Of a stretch of DNA of 28,600 nt, positions 1-8,918 are shown piece by piece. This DNA comes from a virus. How positions within the stretch are numbered: position 1 is the first letter of the stretch; every line of letters begins with the position of its first letter. Both the position numbers and the translations under genes were made by a program. The DNA lies in the IMG/VR virus record IMGVR_UViG_3300037247_001033, positions 1 through 28,600 of that record; one strand, written 5' to 3'. The notes under the pieces are model-generated. The model did no database searches and was not told the DNA's origin. It worked only from the letters and a program-made list of their open reading frames with translations.

Positions 1-2796
1 GACTCCCCGAGCAAAGGGGCTTACCCCCTTCGCGGGCACCCGCATAAGAGAAGTCTCTCCATATTTGATGATGCCCTGTTTTGCCAGCCAGTCCGACAGC
101 ACTTTGTCTCGACCCACCCGCTGGAAGCCAGCGATGGCGTTGTCCATCTGAGCCAACACATCGGGGCGGTACCTGATGCCCAAGTTTGTGATGGCTTCCT
201 CTTGACTCTCAACAACACGACTGAAGAACGACGGGACTTTGCTCGGGCCTCTGCCCACAGTAAACGCCTTCTTGCTGGGGTCGATAACGAAACGAGGCCA
301 CCAAGCAGGACGCTTGGAGATCGTCTCTCCAATTGCCCGCTCTGCCTGACGGACGTAGGAGCCCAGCACAGAGTCTGCCCGTATCATCCAGCTCACCTGG
401 TCATCGGTCAGCCGACTCAGATACTTAGACTCCTGCCGTAGCACACTTTCGAACACGTCTCCGAAGGCAACCCACTCGCCTCCCTTACCCACCGCTCGAG
501 GAAGGATTTGAATGCCTCGTTCGAGACGGGAAGCGGCCGGAGCGTTGGGTACCCAGATCTGCGCTAGGTGGTTCTGGACGAAGGGCACGCGGCTCCCCCT
601 GAAGCCGGCCATACTCAGCACCCGTGCAGCGTCGTCCACGTCCTTCAGGACCTGGTAGCCAAAGCCTCCCTGAATGATCGGGTCGTCTGCAATCGAGCTA
701 ATGTTGATTGCACGAACAAGCTGGCGGACTCCCGGGATGTGCCCCATTGCACCAGCCGCTTTCCTGAGGAAGTCCTGAGCGGCCGGCCTGGTGATGTTCG
801 CCTCGATGACTTGTTCCAGCAACGGGACAGTAGCGCCGTCAGCCCCACCAGCGACTGCCGGAAGAGCACCCCCCCCACGCCCTCCGGGGAATTGAGAGAG
901 CGTAATTGGCAGTGGGGGGCCTTCACCTAGCAATGAGGACGCCTTCGCCTCTAGGATGGCAGCCTGCTGTTCGTTTGCCACTCGCTGCCTACCCCTGGCG
1001 GGGAGAGTCCGAAGTTCTGCCGCTTGCTGACGCAATCGTTTCACTTGCAACCGCAATCGTGCCCCAGCCTCTGCTACTTCTGGGGCTAGCACACTCCGCA
1101 GAGCACGCTGATAGGTGAGCTGCCCAGCCAGCCTACTATCCAAAGCGATAGAGCCCGTCACCCCTTTACCTTCAGCAACTGCCTTGAGGGCGTCGTCGAG
1201 TGAGAGTGTGCTCCCCTTCAAGTTGCGTAGGGTGGCGCCAAAGCGGTTGAAGAGTCTTATCCCCGCCGCTGTATTCAAGTCCGCTGTAGCTGTCTTTGCT
1301 CCGCTCGCACTGATGTCCGCTAGCGCCCGCTCCATCAGGGAGGTACCAAGGCCCTGCCCTTCTGCCTGAACCACTACATCCATAATGTGCCCAGGTGTCC
1401 GCCACTGAAGTCTACCTAGTTCGGCTCCTTCGGGGCCAGTCGCCTGCAAAGTGTGGCGACCTGCACGGGCCTCGGCTGGCGACACCACTGCCTCTCCAAT
1501 AGTCTCCCCGTTTGGCCCCACCACCCGCTGGGGGTTAGGCAGACCGCCGCTCGCACGCAGCACTTCTGTTGCCGGCTCTCCCGCAACGGGATTGACCCGC
1601 GCCTTCTGGAGTGCAGACTTATACAGCCCTCGGGTGAAGCCCCGTATCGCTGGGCCAAGAGCAAGAGGGCCTGCAACGGCACCAACTATGGGCGGGAGAC
1701 CAACAGCTTCAGCAGCTTCTTCTCCAGCACCGATCTCTACAGCCAGTCGCAACATCATCCTCGTCTTACTTGCTCCGGCCGCTAGAGGGAAGACTGCCAT
1801 CGTACCAACAAAGATGGGGTCGAGACCGATCTCCGTTGCCTTCTGAAGTGCATCCTTGAGGAAGGGCACATCAGGCACATAGGCTTCTTCCACCGCAGAC
1901 ACGAACACGCCCGGATGTCTCAAGTCAAGGGTCACCACGGGCGGAGGAACAGACAGGAACTGCGTCGACGCCCTGTTCCAAAGCTCGTTCAGCCCCGCTT
2001 CTGAGGACAGAAACTCCGAGTAGTTGTCAGGGTGTTCCTCCTGAATCTGAGACAGAGCCAACGAAACTGCCGCAAGGGGGTTGAGCGTACCCGCCCGAAA
2101 CTGAGCTTCTGGAGAAGCCTCCCGCTGCGCCTCGTTGATCCCCTGCACTGCATCTGCATGGTACCTGTCCATGAACTTAGCATACTGCTGGAGGTTCTTG
2201 TAGGTGAGGAAGATGTTTCCATACCCCTCAGTCACAGTCTCGGGGGTACCGACAATAGGGGGAGGCTGTACAGGAACGAGCTCTCTCAACTCCCCAGGAA
2301 CGCGATCTTCGAGAGTAGAGACGCTATTGAATATCTCAACGAACTTGACGAACTCGTCTGCCGTAGCCTCTTGCAACTCGGGGTCGGGCTGCCAGGGCCG
2401 GAAGACATCGGCCGGCTCCACTCGATAGTTCCACAAAGGAGTCCCCTCAACGGGGGCCTTCTCAAGCACCGTGTACGGCCGCGACCTGTCCCGCAGTGTG
2501 CCCTGAATTTCGTCGCCAACTTCAAAGTTGCGGTCTTCCCAGAAAGAGACAGTCTCGTCAAACTCTCCCTCGTTCTCTACCTGGTAGACCTTACCCCGCA
2601 CAGGGGTGCTGTCAGACACAGGTGGAGGGGTTGGAGTAGCTATAGGCGTCGGCAAAGGAGCCGGCGTCGGCGCGGCGGGAGGAGGTGGCGGCGTCGGTGT
2701 TGGTCGCACAACAACCTGACGGCGCTGGCGTTCGCTAGCTACCTGCTCGCGCTCGCGTGCCTCTCCGACAGTCTCATCGCCGAAACGAATGGTCAT
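1..2796 (-). CDS. Large virion-associated protein with internal GNAT-like domain (partial, C-terminus off the window)
   Basis: An uninterrupted minus-strand frame of 932 codons begins at an ATG three bases after the previous stop and is still open at base 1. Residues about 28-60 are a Pro/Thr/Ala linker. Residues about 325-385 hold Ala/Gly-rich hydrophobic segments. Residues about 445-515 read like a GNAT acetyltransferase core: a beta strand (IMDVVV), then the acetyl-CoA loop EGQGLGTSL, and a later strand-helix ending FNRFGATL. The remainder is helical and unassigned. As the last and largest gene after terminase and portal, it is probably a head-internal or ejected virion protein; that role is inferred from position only. 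The GNAT call rests on motif shape, and the first Arg/Gln of the canonical loop is Glu here. Confidence 0.85.
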   Translation of the reverse strand, partial: MTIRFGDETVGEAREREQVASERQRRQVVVRPTPTPPPPPAAPTPAPLPTPIATPTPPPVSDSTPVRGKVYQVENEGEFDETVSFWEDRNFEVGDEIQGTLRDRSRPYTVLEKAPVEGTPLWNYRVEPADVFRPWQPDPELQEATADEFVKFVEIFNSVSTLEDRVPGELRELVPVQPPPIVGTPETVTEGYGNIFLTYKNLQQYAKFMDRYHADAVQGINEAQREASPEAQFRAGTLNPLAAVSLALSQIQEEHPDNYSEFLSSEAGLNELWNRASTQFLSVPPPVVTLDLRHPGVFVSAVEEAYVPDVPFLKDALQKATEIGLDPIFVGTMAVFPLAAGASKTRMMLRLAVEIGAGEEAAEAVGLPPIVGAVAGPLALGPAIRGFTRGLYKSALQKARVNPVAGEPATEVLRASGGLPNPQRVVGPNGETIGEAVVSPAEARAGRHTLQATGPEGAELGRLQWRTPGHIMDVVVQAEGQGLGTSLMERALADISASGAKTATADLNTAAGIRLFNRFGATLRNLKGSTLSLDDALKAVAEGKGVTGSIALDSRLAGQLTYQRALRSVLAPEVAEAGARLRLQVKRLRQQAAELRTLPARGRQRVANEQQAAILEAKASSLLGEGPPLPITLSQFPGGRGGGALPAVAGGADGATVPLLEQVIEANITRPAAQDFLRKAAGAMGHIPGVRQLVRAINISSIADDPIIQGGFGYQVLKDVDDAARVLSMAGFRGSRVPFVQNHLAQIWVPNAPAASRLERGIQILPRAVGKGGEWVAFGDVFESVLRQESKYLSRLTDDQVSWMIRADSVLGSYVRQAERAIGETISKRPAWWPRFVIDPSKKAFTVGRGPSKVPSFFSRVVESQEEAITNLGIRYRPDVLAQMDNAIAGFQRVGRDKVLSDWLAKQGIIKYGETSLMRVPAKGVSPFARGV

Positions 2797-2799
2797 TGT

Positions 2800-3189
2800 T
2801 TACCCGCTCCCGAAGAATCGGCGAACGCGCCCCACACTGGGGTGTAACTCTGCGCGTCTCTCTGCCTTCATCTGATCGAGGAAGGATGTAATCTGCCCCA
2901 GAAACTCTGCACGCTGCTCAGGGTCAAGACCGAGTTGGTCGCCCGCAGGCTGCGGCTGTTGTCCTGGTGCCGGCGCGGGCTCACCCGGGAGCTGCGCCTG
3001 CTCAGGCGGCTGCGGCCGCTTAGCCAGAGCGTCCTGTTGAGGGCTGGTTTTATCCTGAGCGGGTGCTGTCGGAGGTGGCGGCCCACCCCGACGCACTGTT
3101 CCAGGACGGTCAAGCAGAGCGTCACGGGCCGCCGTTAGCGTACGACGCCGAGCTGCCGCGTTGGCAAGAAAGGAACCTGCTTCAGCCAT
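2800..3189 (-). CDS. Small Pro/Gln-rich probable virion protein
   Basis: A 129-residue protein. A basic N-terminal helix (residues 1-30) is followed by a Pro/Gln/Ala-rich middle (about 35-85) and a charged C-terminal helix (about 88-110) containing EFLGQITSFLDQMKAE. It starts at an ATG with GAGGAG upstream, one base after the stop of the preceding gene, and ends three bases before the next start, so it is co-transcribed with its neighbours. A disordered linker plus a coiled helix fits a scaffold, adaptor or head-internal role, but no family is recognised. Confidence 0.72.
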   Translation of the reverse strand: MAEAGSFLANAAARRRTLTAARDALLDRPGTVRRGGPPPPTAPAQDKTSPQQDALAKRPQPPEQAQLPGEPAPAPGQQPQPAGDQLGLDPEQRAEFLGQITSFLDQMKAERRAELHPSVGRVRRFFGSG

Positions 3190-3190
3190 A

Positions 3191-4111
3191 CTATGTTCTC
3201 CTCGCAGACACCGCTACCGAGCCACCTCTAGGGCGCTGCCGTGGTGCCGACGCTCGTAGTTCTGTTGCTAGCTTTCCAAGGAACCTCTCTCTACCCTCTT
3301 CTGGCGTCTCTCCCTCAACAGGGCCAGGGTTGAAACGCTGGAGGAAGAATGTAGTAGGAGAAAGCTTGAAGATCGGAGTGATGTTGGGGCGCTGGACAAT
3401 CTCCTCCGTCTCTTCGAAGGTGCGCGTCCGATCAGCCGTTGACACAGCCGTACCAGTCTCCGTACCGCCCTCGGTCACAGTCCTAGTGGAAGGAGGCCCT
3501 GAAGGCTCCTGTGCCTCCCCACCCTCGCCTGCTGTAGTGCCCAAGGGGGTCGTAATCGTCGTAGAGCCTCCCCGAGTAGCTGCCTCAGTCTCCAACCGAG
3601 ACACCCGCTCCGTCTCTGTCTCAACACGTTGGCCCGGGCGCTCACCGACCTGTACCTGTTCTCCCCCCAATCCAGCCAACTCGAAGGGGTCTTCGCCCCT
3701 AGCAGCCATCTGTGCAAGCTCTCCCCTATACTCATCCAACATCTGCTGCATGAAGCCCGAGCTAGGGTCACGCATCTGGTTAATGTCCCCCCCGCTTAGC
3801 CCAGCCTCCTCTGCGTTGGCGATGAAGCCAGAAAAGGCATTGCCAAACTCATTGAGAAACTCTTCAGGCGTGGGTACAGCAAAGAACACGCGCTGGGTCT
3901 GCTGGATGATTTCGTCGGTCGTCTCCTTCGTAAAGGAATCCTGCGCGGTTGTAGTCGTGCGGGAGACGGCCGTATCTTCGGCACCTCCACCCACATCAGC
4001 CATAAAAGCACACTCCGGCGCGTCTCGATTGTTCTGACAGAAAACTATTAGGTTAGCAAGATTGCCTAAGTTCCCGTCTTCTTCTTCGGGGTGTCCTGGT
4101 TCGTGTGACAT
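3191..4111 (-). CDS. Uncharacterised virion-module protein, 306 aa
   Basis: The N-terminal ~50 residues include two Cys (CQNNRDAPEC). A helical region with EFLNEFGNAFSGF and FMQQMLDEYRGELAQMAARG covers about 70-145. A Thr/Glu/Gly-rich disordered stretch covers about 155-240. The C-terminal part contains ITPIFKLSPTTFFLQRFNPG and an acidic/basic tail. It lies in the terminase-portal operon, and its ATG overlaps the region of the previous gene's stop. A long low-complexity linker between two ordered ends is common in phage structural proteins. The antisense frame is open for 324 codons but has no phage-like composition and is treated as a shadow. Confidence 0.75.
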   Translation of the reverse strand: MSHEPGHPEEEDGNLGNLANLIVFCQNNRDAPECAFMADVGGGAEDTAVSRTTTTAQDSFTKETTDEIIQQTQRVFFAVPTPEEFLNEFGNAFSGFIANAEEAGLSGGDINQMRDPSSGFMQQMLDEYRGELAQMAARGEDPFELAGLGGEQVQVGERPGQRVETETERVSRLETEAATRGGSTTITTPLGTTAGEGGEAQEPSGPPSTRTVTEGGTETGTAVSTADRTRTFEETEEIVQRPNITPIFKLSPTTFFLQRFNPGPVEGETPEEGRERFLGKLATELRASAPRQRPRGGSVAVSARRT

Positions 4112-4113
4112 GG

Positions 4114-4290
4114 CTAAAACATCCTTAGTTGCCGCATCTTACGTGCGGAGGTTGCACGCGACTTGCGTGCGTCATCTAAACGTGCCTTCACCGACATCGG
4201 CGGCTTAGGCTGTTCGACAGGTTCTGGCTCGGGGGGTGTCCCAAAGAGCCTCGAGACAAGACGATCAGCCAACCTACTTCCCTGAGTCAT
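4114..4290 (-). CDS. Small basic protein, 58 aa
   Basis: The ATG follows the portal stop codon directly (TAG then ATG), and the gene ends three bases before the next ATG, so it is translationally coupled. The product has a short amphipathic N-terminus (MTQGSRLADRLVSRLFG), a PEPEP segment, and a very basic C-terminal helix rich in Lys and Arg. Such peptides beside portal genes are usually minor head or DNA-binding proteins. No family is recognised. The main support for the gene is the perfect packing between two well-supported genes. Confidence 0.62.
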   Translation of the reverse strand: MTQGSRLADRLVSRLFGTPPEPEPVEQPKPPMSVKARLDDARKSRATSARKMRQLRMF

Positions 4291-6279
4291 CTAAACTGTC
4301 GTCCTCTCTCCCATCGCCCCAAGCCCCTGAGCGCCTTCTGGCTGAGGGTTCTCCGTTCCAGTACGAGTTGTCGACAGGCTGAGCGGGCCGGCGCCAGGTG
4401 CTGGAGCTGGCAGGTTTTCCTGCCCAGGAGCGCTGCCTGTAAGCTGGCGCATCTTCGCTTCCTCAACAAACTTCGCCGCGAATTCCTGTTGGCGGATGCG
4501 AGCTGCCATCTCCTTCTCACCATGACGCTCGAGAGCCATAGCCATCTGCTCCAAGATGATAAGAGGGTCGGTCTGAGCGAGGTCTTCCCAAATGCGGTCA
4601 GCCTCAGCCGTGGGGTCGTCGATGAAGAGGATGTCCTCCATCACAGTCATCAGCGACAGCATCGGCCGGCGCGGGTCAAGAGCCATACGCGCAGCCGTCA
4701 TACGGACAGTCAGGTCATCGGGCAAGGCGGGCTTCATCACCGGTACCGGCCGGTAGTGGCGCCCTGCATCTAGCTCCTTGGCCGGATCGAACTCAATGTT
4801 GAACCAAGTCTTCTTAGGCGTAGCGGCCTGGAGTTCGAATGAGCCAATGACAGGCGCCGCCTTCTGAAGCTGTGCCAAGATAGACGTACCCATGCGCGTT
4901 CCAAACTGTTGGGGGCCTACTGCGTAGGGATCAAGTGAGCTTAAAGCCGCATTCGAAATCTGTTGGAGAAGGACACCACTAGCTAGATTGGGCGTCACTG
5001 CCTGGAGTATGTTGGAAAGGATACCCTTCTGCCTCTCCTCCTGAAGAATATCTATCAGACGGTAGGCATCCGGGGAAATGGGCGTAGGAACCATTCGCTC
5101 CACCGACTCCTGGGGCGTCAGCGCGACCTGTGCCCCAATACCCGGATCGAATTCCGGTAGTTCCCCAGTAGGAGTCTTAAAAATCCACGTAGGGTAGGTC
5201 TCTATCGTCAAATGTTGGAAGATGGTAGCGATAAGTTCGTTGTACTGAGGCACCTGTTCCTCAACAGCGCTCAGAATACCGCGCCCCAGCTCAGCCACCC
5301 AGGAAGCGGGGCCGTGCCACGCCAACGACTCCATCGACAGTAGATCGGCCCGTTCTTGGAGGCGTTCCTCCAGGGGCGAAAGGATAGCGGGTTTATGAGT
5401 AATAGGGGCACCATTCACCGCCACGCCTACAACAGGAAGTTCCTCGTAGGTGTAACCATGTAGATACGGAGGCACGAGCCAACGAGCGTCCTTACCCATC
5501 GTATCCCCAATCACCATACCCGTGAACCCACTCGTTGCTGTAGGCGTACCTACCGAAGCGAGAACAGCGGACATACCTTTACGGTCACCTCTGTCGTTAC
5601 TCCAGAACTCTATCTTCAGTGCTGGTGTATGCGGATCATAGTCACTACGCTCGAGGAAGTCCCCATACACCCCGGGGTAGCTCGCAACCAGATTACCTAG
5701 ATTAGTAGGTTTTTCAATGACGACCTGATTTAACCCCCAATCGTCAATGTGCGGGAAGACCAGGCGCGAGTCGTAGATTTCTGGAATGAGCGGAGAGTGC
5801 CGGTACTTCAACGCTTCCGTTGTAATGTGGAACTTGCCCCAGATCATCCCCCGCATCAAACCCATCCAGACGACCTGCTTCCAAAACGAAGGCTGGAGGC
5901 GCATCCCGAATAGCTCGTCCATATCATAGACCAAGCCCTCGAGCGTCCGCTCAATGCGCCCCACCCGACGCCGCTCCTCCTGATTTTCGTCCTCTGCCCC
6001 CTTGAGGGGGATGCGCCAGATAGTAGGGTTCCGGGTAAGGATAGCCAGCGCCGCGTCGACACCAGTGCGCGGCTCGTTCGACACGAAGCGGCGGGCCACA
6101 CCTAGGGGCTTCGACTGCTGAAGAATATCTAGCATCCAGTACATATTGCTCCAGTAGTCCTGGCGGAGACTGAGAGGCCTCCAGAACTGTTTTAGCTGCC
6201 GGTGCCTCGTCAGAAGACCGTTCTTCAGGTCATCCAGGCGACTTCTGCCTTGAACTAGAGCTGTTCCTGGAATTGCCAT
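4291..6279 (-). CDS. Portal protein (probable)
   Basis: A 662-residue protein encoded four bases after the terminase stop, the usual portal position. The N-terminal half is mixed alpha/beta with conserved-looking aromatic motifs (WRIPLKG at about residue 90, GMIWGKFHI at about 145). The central part is rich in helices, and residues 395-470 resemble the long stem/crown helices of portals (QQISNAALSSLDPY). The C-terminal ~60 residues are Pro/Gly-rich and probably disordered. Portals form the dodecameric DNA gate and dock the terminase motor. Size and position fit, but there is no diagnostic motif, so the call is mainly contextual. Confidence 0.74.
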   Translation of the reverse strand: MAIPGTALVQGRSRLDDLKNGLLTRHRQLKQFWRPLSLRQDYWSNMYWMLDILQQSKPLGVARRFVSNEPRTGVDAALAILTRNPTIWRIPLKGAEDENQEERRRVGRIERTLEGLVYDMDELFGMRLQPSFWKQVVWMGLMRGMIWGKFHITTEALKYRHSPLIPEIYDSRLVFPHIDDWGLNQVVIEKPTNLGNLVASYPGVYGDFLERSDYDPHTPALKIEFWSNDRGDRKGMSAVLASVGTPTATSGFTGMVIGDTMGKDARWLVPPYLHGYTYEELPVVGVAVNGAPITHKPAILSPLEERLQERADLLSMESLAWHGPASWVAELGRGILSAVEEQVPQYNELIATIFQHLTIETYPTWIFKTPTGELPEFDPGIGAQVALTPQESVERMVPTPISPDAYRLIDILQEERQKGILSNILQAVTPNLASGVLLQQISNAALSSLDPYAVGPQQFGTRMGTSILAQLQKAAPVIGSFELQAATPKKTWFNIEFDPAKELDAGRHYRPVPVMKPALPDDLTVRMTAARMALDPRRPMLSLMTVMEDILFIDDPTAEADRIWEDLAQTDPLIILEQMAMALERHGEKEMAARIRQQEFAAKFVEEAKMRQLTGSAPGQENLPAPAPGAGPLSLSTTRTGTENPQPEGAQGLGAMGERTTV

Positions 6280-6283
6280 TAGC

Positions 6284-8065
6284 TTACCTCAACCACGGCT
6301 TCACCCGTTCTCGGGCAGGCCCACGAGAAACGACAACACCGCCTCTACCGAGAACGACCACTTCATTTTCCTGAATGGGGCCTGTTGGTGCCCTCTGCTT
6401 AGTATTATACCTTGCTGAAGCCAAAGGCGCAATGTATGCCAGGCCGGCCGCACACATCACGAGGTCGTCTTTCTGGCCTTTTCCTGCCTCTTTCAGGCCG
6501 TGGCGCTTCTGCGCTACCTTCTGCCACGTAAACGCGCCAAACTGCTGTACCATCCAACCATCCGACGTATGAAACAGCCCTTCGAACACCTTCTCACGAA
6601 GGGCACTCAGGATGTGCTGACGTATCTGAGTAGGGTGGCCCCACGGCTTCTGAATGGGCTTACTAATAGACATCGCCTGCCCAGGCTCGAGCCAGTACCA
6701 CAACTTCTTGTAACCAATGTCCTGAATCTTGTCCACACAGACCGAGCCGAAGGCGTCACGCTCACCCCCTAGGAGGGCGGTGTTGTAGTACGCAGCAATC
6801 GCTACTGCCATCGGCGCGGCTTCCTGAGGTGCCACCTTGACCGCCAGACGGGCAGCGATGAACATCTCCGCACAGTCCAGCACAACGATGGCGGTGTAGT
6901 CAGCACTCTCCTCAAGGCCCCCACCAGCGCAGTCCACCCAAACGGCATAGGGGCGCCCCAATTGCGGCCGCTGCCAGATGTGCAGGCCAGCGCCAGCGAA
7001 GTGTACCGAACTTCCAGGCAGGCTCTCCACCACCTCCTTCGGAGGCTTGACAGTCTGACGGTACTGCTCTAGGTGGTTGATCCCATCGGGAGTCCCGAAG
7101 TAGTTCCCGCCGGCAGTGAGGAAGCAGCCATCCAACGTCTCCACGTACTCCTGAAGGAAGGGGGCGTTCGTCTTGTCCTGCTCCGCCTTCCGAATGCGGC
7201 GCCATATCAACTGCCCAGGGTCTAGCTCGTACTCGTCCTTGAGCCGCTCCTCCTCCTCTGTCGCTCGGAAGTCTTGGAGGTGACGCGCCCATTCGGAGTC
7301 ACCGTAAAGTATATCACAGCCAGAGGTAGTACCCGCACGGTAGCGTGGCTCCAACCACCAGGGGTAGAAGTGTGTTGACCAGCGCGACATTGGATTGTAG
7401 GTCTTGGAGTCCATCACCATATCGTAGAACTGACCCTCAGCGCCGTTTGGCGTGGACTCAATGTCCATCCACCCCGCCGGCGGCCCGGGCACAGACGGCG
7501 TAATGCCCCCAATGAGGGTCGCAGCATTGTCCAGCGGCCAGTGAGCAAACTCCGACAGATGGCAGATGTGGGCACTGTAAGCCCTACCTGCGGTCTGCTC
7601 GTGGCCGGAAGCCCAGATGTAGCGACAGTCAATGTCTTTGAAGACAAGCTCGTCCTCGTTATCAAGCGCAATCTCGAAAGGGAATCCTGCCTGCGTCAAG
7701 TCCTTCAGGTGGTGCTTGATTCGCCCACGGAACGTAGCGGTAGTCTGGTCGTCCTGAGTCATCACTAGCTGCTTCAACCCCTGGCTGGTAACCATCCGGC
7801 GGAGGTTCTTCGCTAGGATGTAGGACGACGCACGAGTCTGCCTACCCTTGACCGTGAGATCACGGCCCGTCTTGTTGTGGGCCATCTGGATCTGCTGGGG
7901 GTAGAGGTGGAACTGGACAATCTTACCCTGCTCAGAGTCGATGCTGAGGAAGTTTTCAATCCAGTCTATCTCATCCTGAGGCTCCGAACCAAAGAAGAGG
8001 CGTTGAGTATTCTCATCCTCAAAGTCTCCCGCCTCCAGGCGCTTAGCAGCTTGGGGCTTAGTCAC
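6284..8065 (-). CDS. terL: Terminase large subunit (TerL), DNA-packaging ATPase and nuclease
   Basis: A 593-residue protein. The ATPase half shows a deviant P-loop KGRQTRASS (residues 73-81, no lysine before Ser; the Lys/Arg on the N-terminal side resembles other K-x-R-Q terminases), a Walker B-like segment ICHLSEFAHW (167-176), and the coupling motif STPNG (204-208). The RNase H-like nuclease half has acidic residues in WVD (378), ADYTA (Asp389) and KDDLVM (533-534). I chose the GTG at 8065 because GGAGG lies 10 bases upstream. A GTG at 8113 in the same frame would add 16 Cys/Gly-rich residues but lacks an SD. The start overlaps the stop of the small membrane gene upstream. Confidence 0.93.
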   Translation of the reverse strand: MTKPQAAKRLEAGDFEDENTQRLFFGSEPQDEIDWIENFLSIDSEQGKIVQFHLYPQQIQMAHNKTGRDLTVKGRQTRASSYILAKNLRRMVTSQGLKQLVMTQDDQTTATFRGRIKHHLKDLTQAGFPFEIALDNEDELVFKDIDCRYIWASGHEQTAGRAYSAHICHLSEFAHWPLDNAATLIGGITPSVPGPPAGWMDIESTPNGAEGQFYDMVMDSKTYNPMSRWSTHFYPWWLEPRYRAGTTSGCDILYGDSEWARHLQDFRATEEEERLKDEYELDPGQLIWRRIRKAEQDKTNAPFLQEYVETLDGCFLTAGGNYFGTPDGINHLEQYRQTVKPPKEVVESLPGSSVHFAGAGLHIWQRPQLGRPYAVWVDCAGGGLEESADYTAIVVLDCAEMFIAARLAVKVAPQEAAPMAVAIAAYYNTALLGGERDAFGSVCVDKIQDIGYKKLWYWLEPGQAMSISKPIQKPWGHPTQIRQHILSALREKVFEGLFHTSDGWMVQQFGAFTWQKVAQKRHGLKEAGKGQKDDLVMCAAGLAYIAPLASARYNTKQRAPTGPIQENEVVVLGRGGVVVSRGPARERVKPWLR

Positions 8066-8165
8066 CGGACTTACGCCTCCGCCAGAACACGAACCAGATG
8101 AGCAGCAAACCACCCCAGACGGTATCCAGGGTGTTGAAACCGAGAAGAATAGCCGTCCAGTCCAT
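8058..8165 (-). CDS. Single-pass membrane mini-protein, 35 aa
   Basis: A strong SD (GAGGAGG) lies seven bases before the ATG. The product is an N-terminal stretch, one hydrophobic helix (residues about 5-28, TVWGGLLLIWFVFW) and a positively charged tail RRRKSGD, which suggests an inner-membrane protein with its C-terminus in the cytoplasm. The stop overlaps the terminase start by eight bases, so the two are probably translationally coupled. It could be a holin- or spanin-like peptide, but no specific family is visible. No overlapping frame explains the SD better. Confidence 0.6.
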   Translation of the reverse strand: MDWTAILLGFNTLDTVWGGLLLIWFVFWRRRKSGD

Positions 8166-8189
8166 TGCTGTCCTCCTCTATGCTAACCA

Positions 8190-8348
8190 CTATTTTCTCA
8201 ATTCTCCGCGCCGCTGCATACTAAGTGCGATTGCAACGGACTGATCTTGTGATTTCCCCTCCCGACGCAACTTCCTGATCTTCGCGCCAACCGTCATCTT
8301 CGCATGGGAGCTGCGGAGTTTCTTGCGCCGGTCGCCGTGGTCAGCCAC
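8190..8348 (-). CDS. Small phage protein with KIRKLxxEGKxQxQ motif, 52 aa
   Basis: It starts at a GTG two bases after the previous stop. The second half contains KIRKLRREGKSQDQSVAIAL, a signature I recognise from many small phage-encoded proteins of the type EGKPQxQAVAIALS. Their function is not established. The protein is very basic (Arg/Lys-rich N-terminus). An internal ATG at codon 18 is an alternative start. It sits between structural genes and upstream of the terminase. Confidence 0.66.
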   Translation of the reverse strand: MADHGDRRKKLRSSHAKMTVGAKIRKLRREGKSQDQSVAIALSMQRRGELRK

Positions 8349-8350
8349 CG

Positions 8351-8767
8351 CTACGCGCCTGTCGCTGGAGCAGGGGCCTTCTCTAGTTCGGGCTCGGGCT
8401 GTACCGCAGGACGAGCCAAGAGAGTTCTCAGCTCCTGGATTTGCATCTTCAGTGCCGAAATCTTGGTGTCAAACTCCCTGTCCTGGCGCCGGTACTCCTC
8501 CAGCACCTCATAGGGAGGCATGTGTGGCGGTTCATGCGACATAAGAGAGTGCGGAGACCCGTACATCTTAGCGTACAGGACACTCTGCTCCTGCTTAAGC
8601 TGATTCAGTTGCTTGATGAGCTTCTGGAGGAACTCAGGCGTTTGCTGCGCGTGGTCAGCAGGGATAGGCGGGTTTGCCGTCCCCGTAGACTGCGCGGCCG
8701 GCGTTTGGACGTTGAAGTCCTGTGCTGGCTGCACCGTACTGGTCTTGTGGTCAAATGTACAAGGCAT
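8351..8767 (-). CDS. Coiled-coil protein, 138 aa
   Basis: The ATG is preceded by GGAGGATTAAC, which includes the stop codon of the previous gene. Residues 1-45 are Pro/Gln/Ala-rich. Residues 46-70 (FLQKLIKQLNQLKQEQSVLY) and 90-117 (YRRQDREFDTKISALKMQIQ) form heptad-like coiled coils. The tail is a Pro/Ala/Glu linker. Coiled coils next to terminase genes can be small-terminase or scaffold-like proteins, but no DNA-binding helix-turn-helix is evident here. The function is unassigned. Confidence 0.72.
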   Translation of the reverse strand: MPCTFDHKTSTVQPAQDFNVQTPAAQSTGTANPPIPADHAQQTPEFLQKLIKQLNQLKQEQSVLYAKMYGSPHSLMSHEPPHMPPYEVLEEYRRQDREFDTKISALKMQIQELRTLLARPAVQPEPELEKAPAPATGA

Positions 8768-8768
8768 G

Positions 8769-8918
8769 TTAATCCTCCAGTACCCTCTCCAGTTCGTCCA
8801 ACCCCTCCTTCAGCGACTTCAGACTGCCTGTTGGACTCGTCTGCATCTGCAACCAGGCGGGCAGAAGCAGCGCTGCCAAAGTTTTCCGAGAGGGCTGTTG
8901 CACAGGGAAGATAGGCAT
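8769..8918 (-). CDS. Small protein, 49 aa
   Basis: The ATG overlaps the stop of the upstream gene by one base (TAATG), and the stop lies within the SD-to-start space of the next gene, so its boundaries fit the operon exactly. The product has a hydrophobic, Leu-rich helix (residues 14-24) and an acidic amphipathic C-terminus (LKSLKEGLDELERVLED). No family is recognised. Confidence rests on packing rather than on similarity. Confidence 0.58.
   Translation of the reverse strand: MPIFPVQQPSRKTLAALLLPAWLQMQTSPTGSLKSLKEGLDELERVLED

Noticed and set aside
2032-2847. Plus-strand open frame of 271 codons
   Set aside because: Antisense to the large virion gene, whose frame is open for 932 codons. The plus frame has no SD and is rich in Arg/Ser/Leu low-information runs, so it is a shadow.
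3063-4037. Plus-strand open frame of 324 codons
   Set aside because: Antisense to the 306-residue gene in the packed minus operon; Ser/Val/Pro-rich composition and no SD.
4555-4566. Third copy of the RNA core (GATAAGAG in the portal gene)
   Set aside because: Only a short match inside coding sequence, without the GNRA hairpin or closing stem.
8066-8113. Sixteen-residue N-terminal extension of TerL from GTG 8113
   Set aside because: Cys/Gly/Ser-rich, no SD, and overlaps the small membrane gene by 56 bases; GTG 8065 has GGAGG at good distance.
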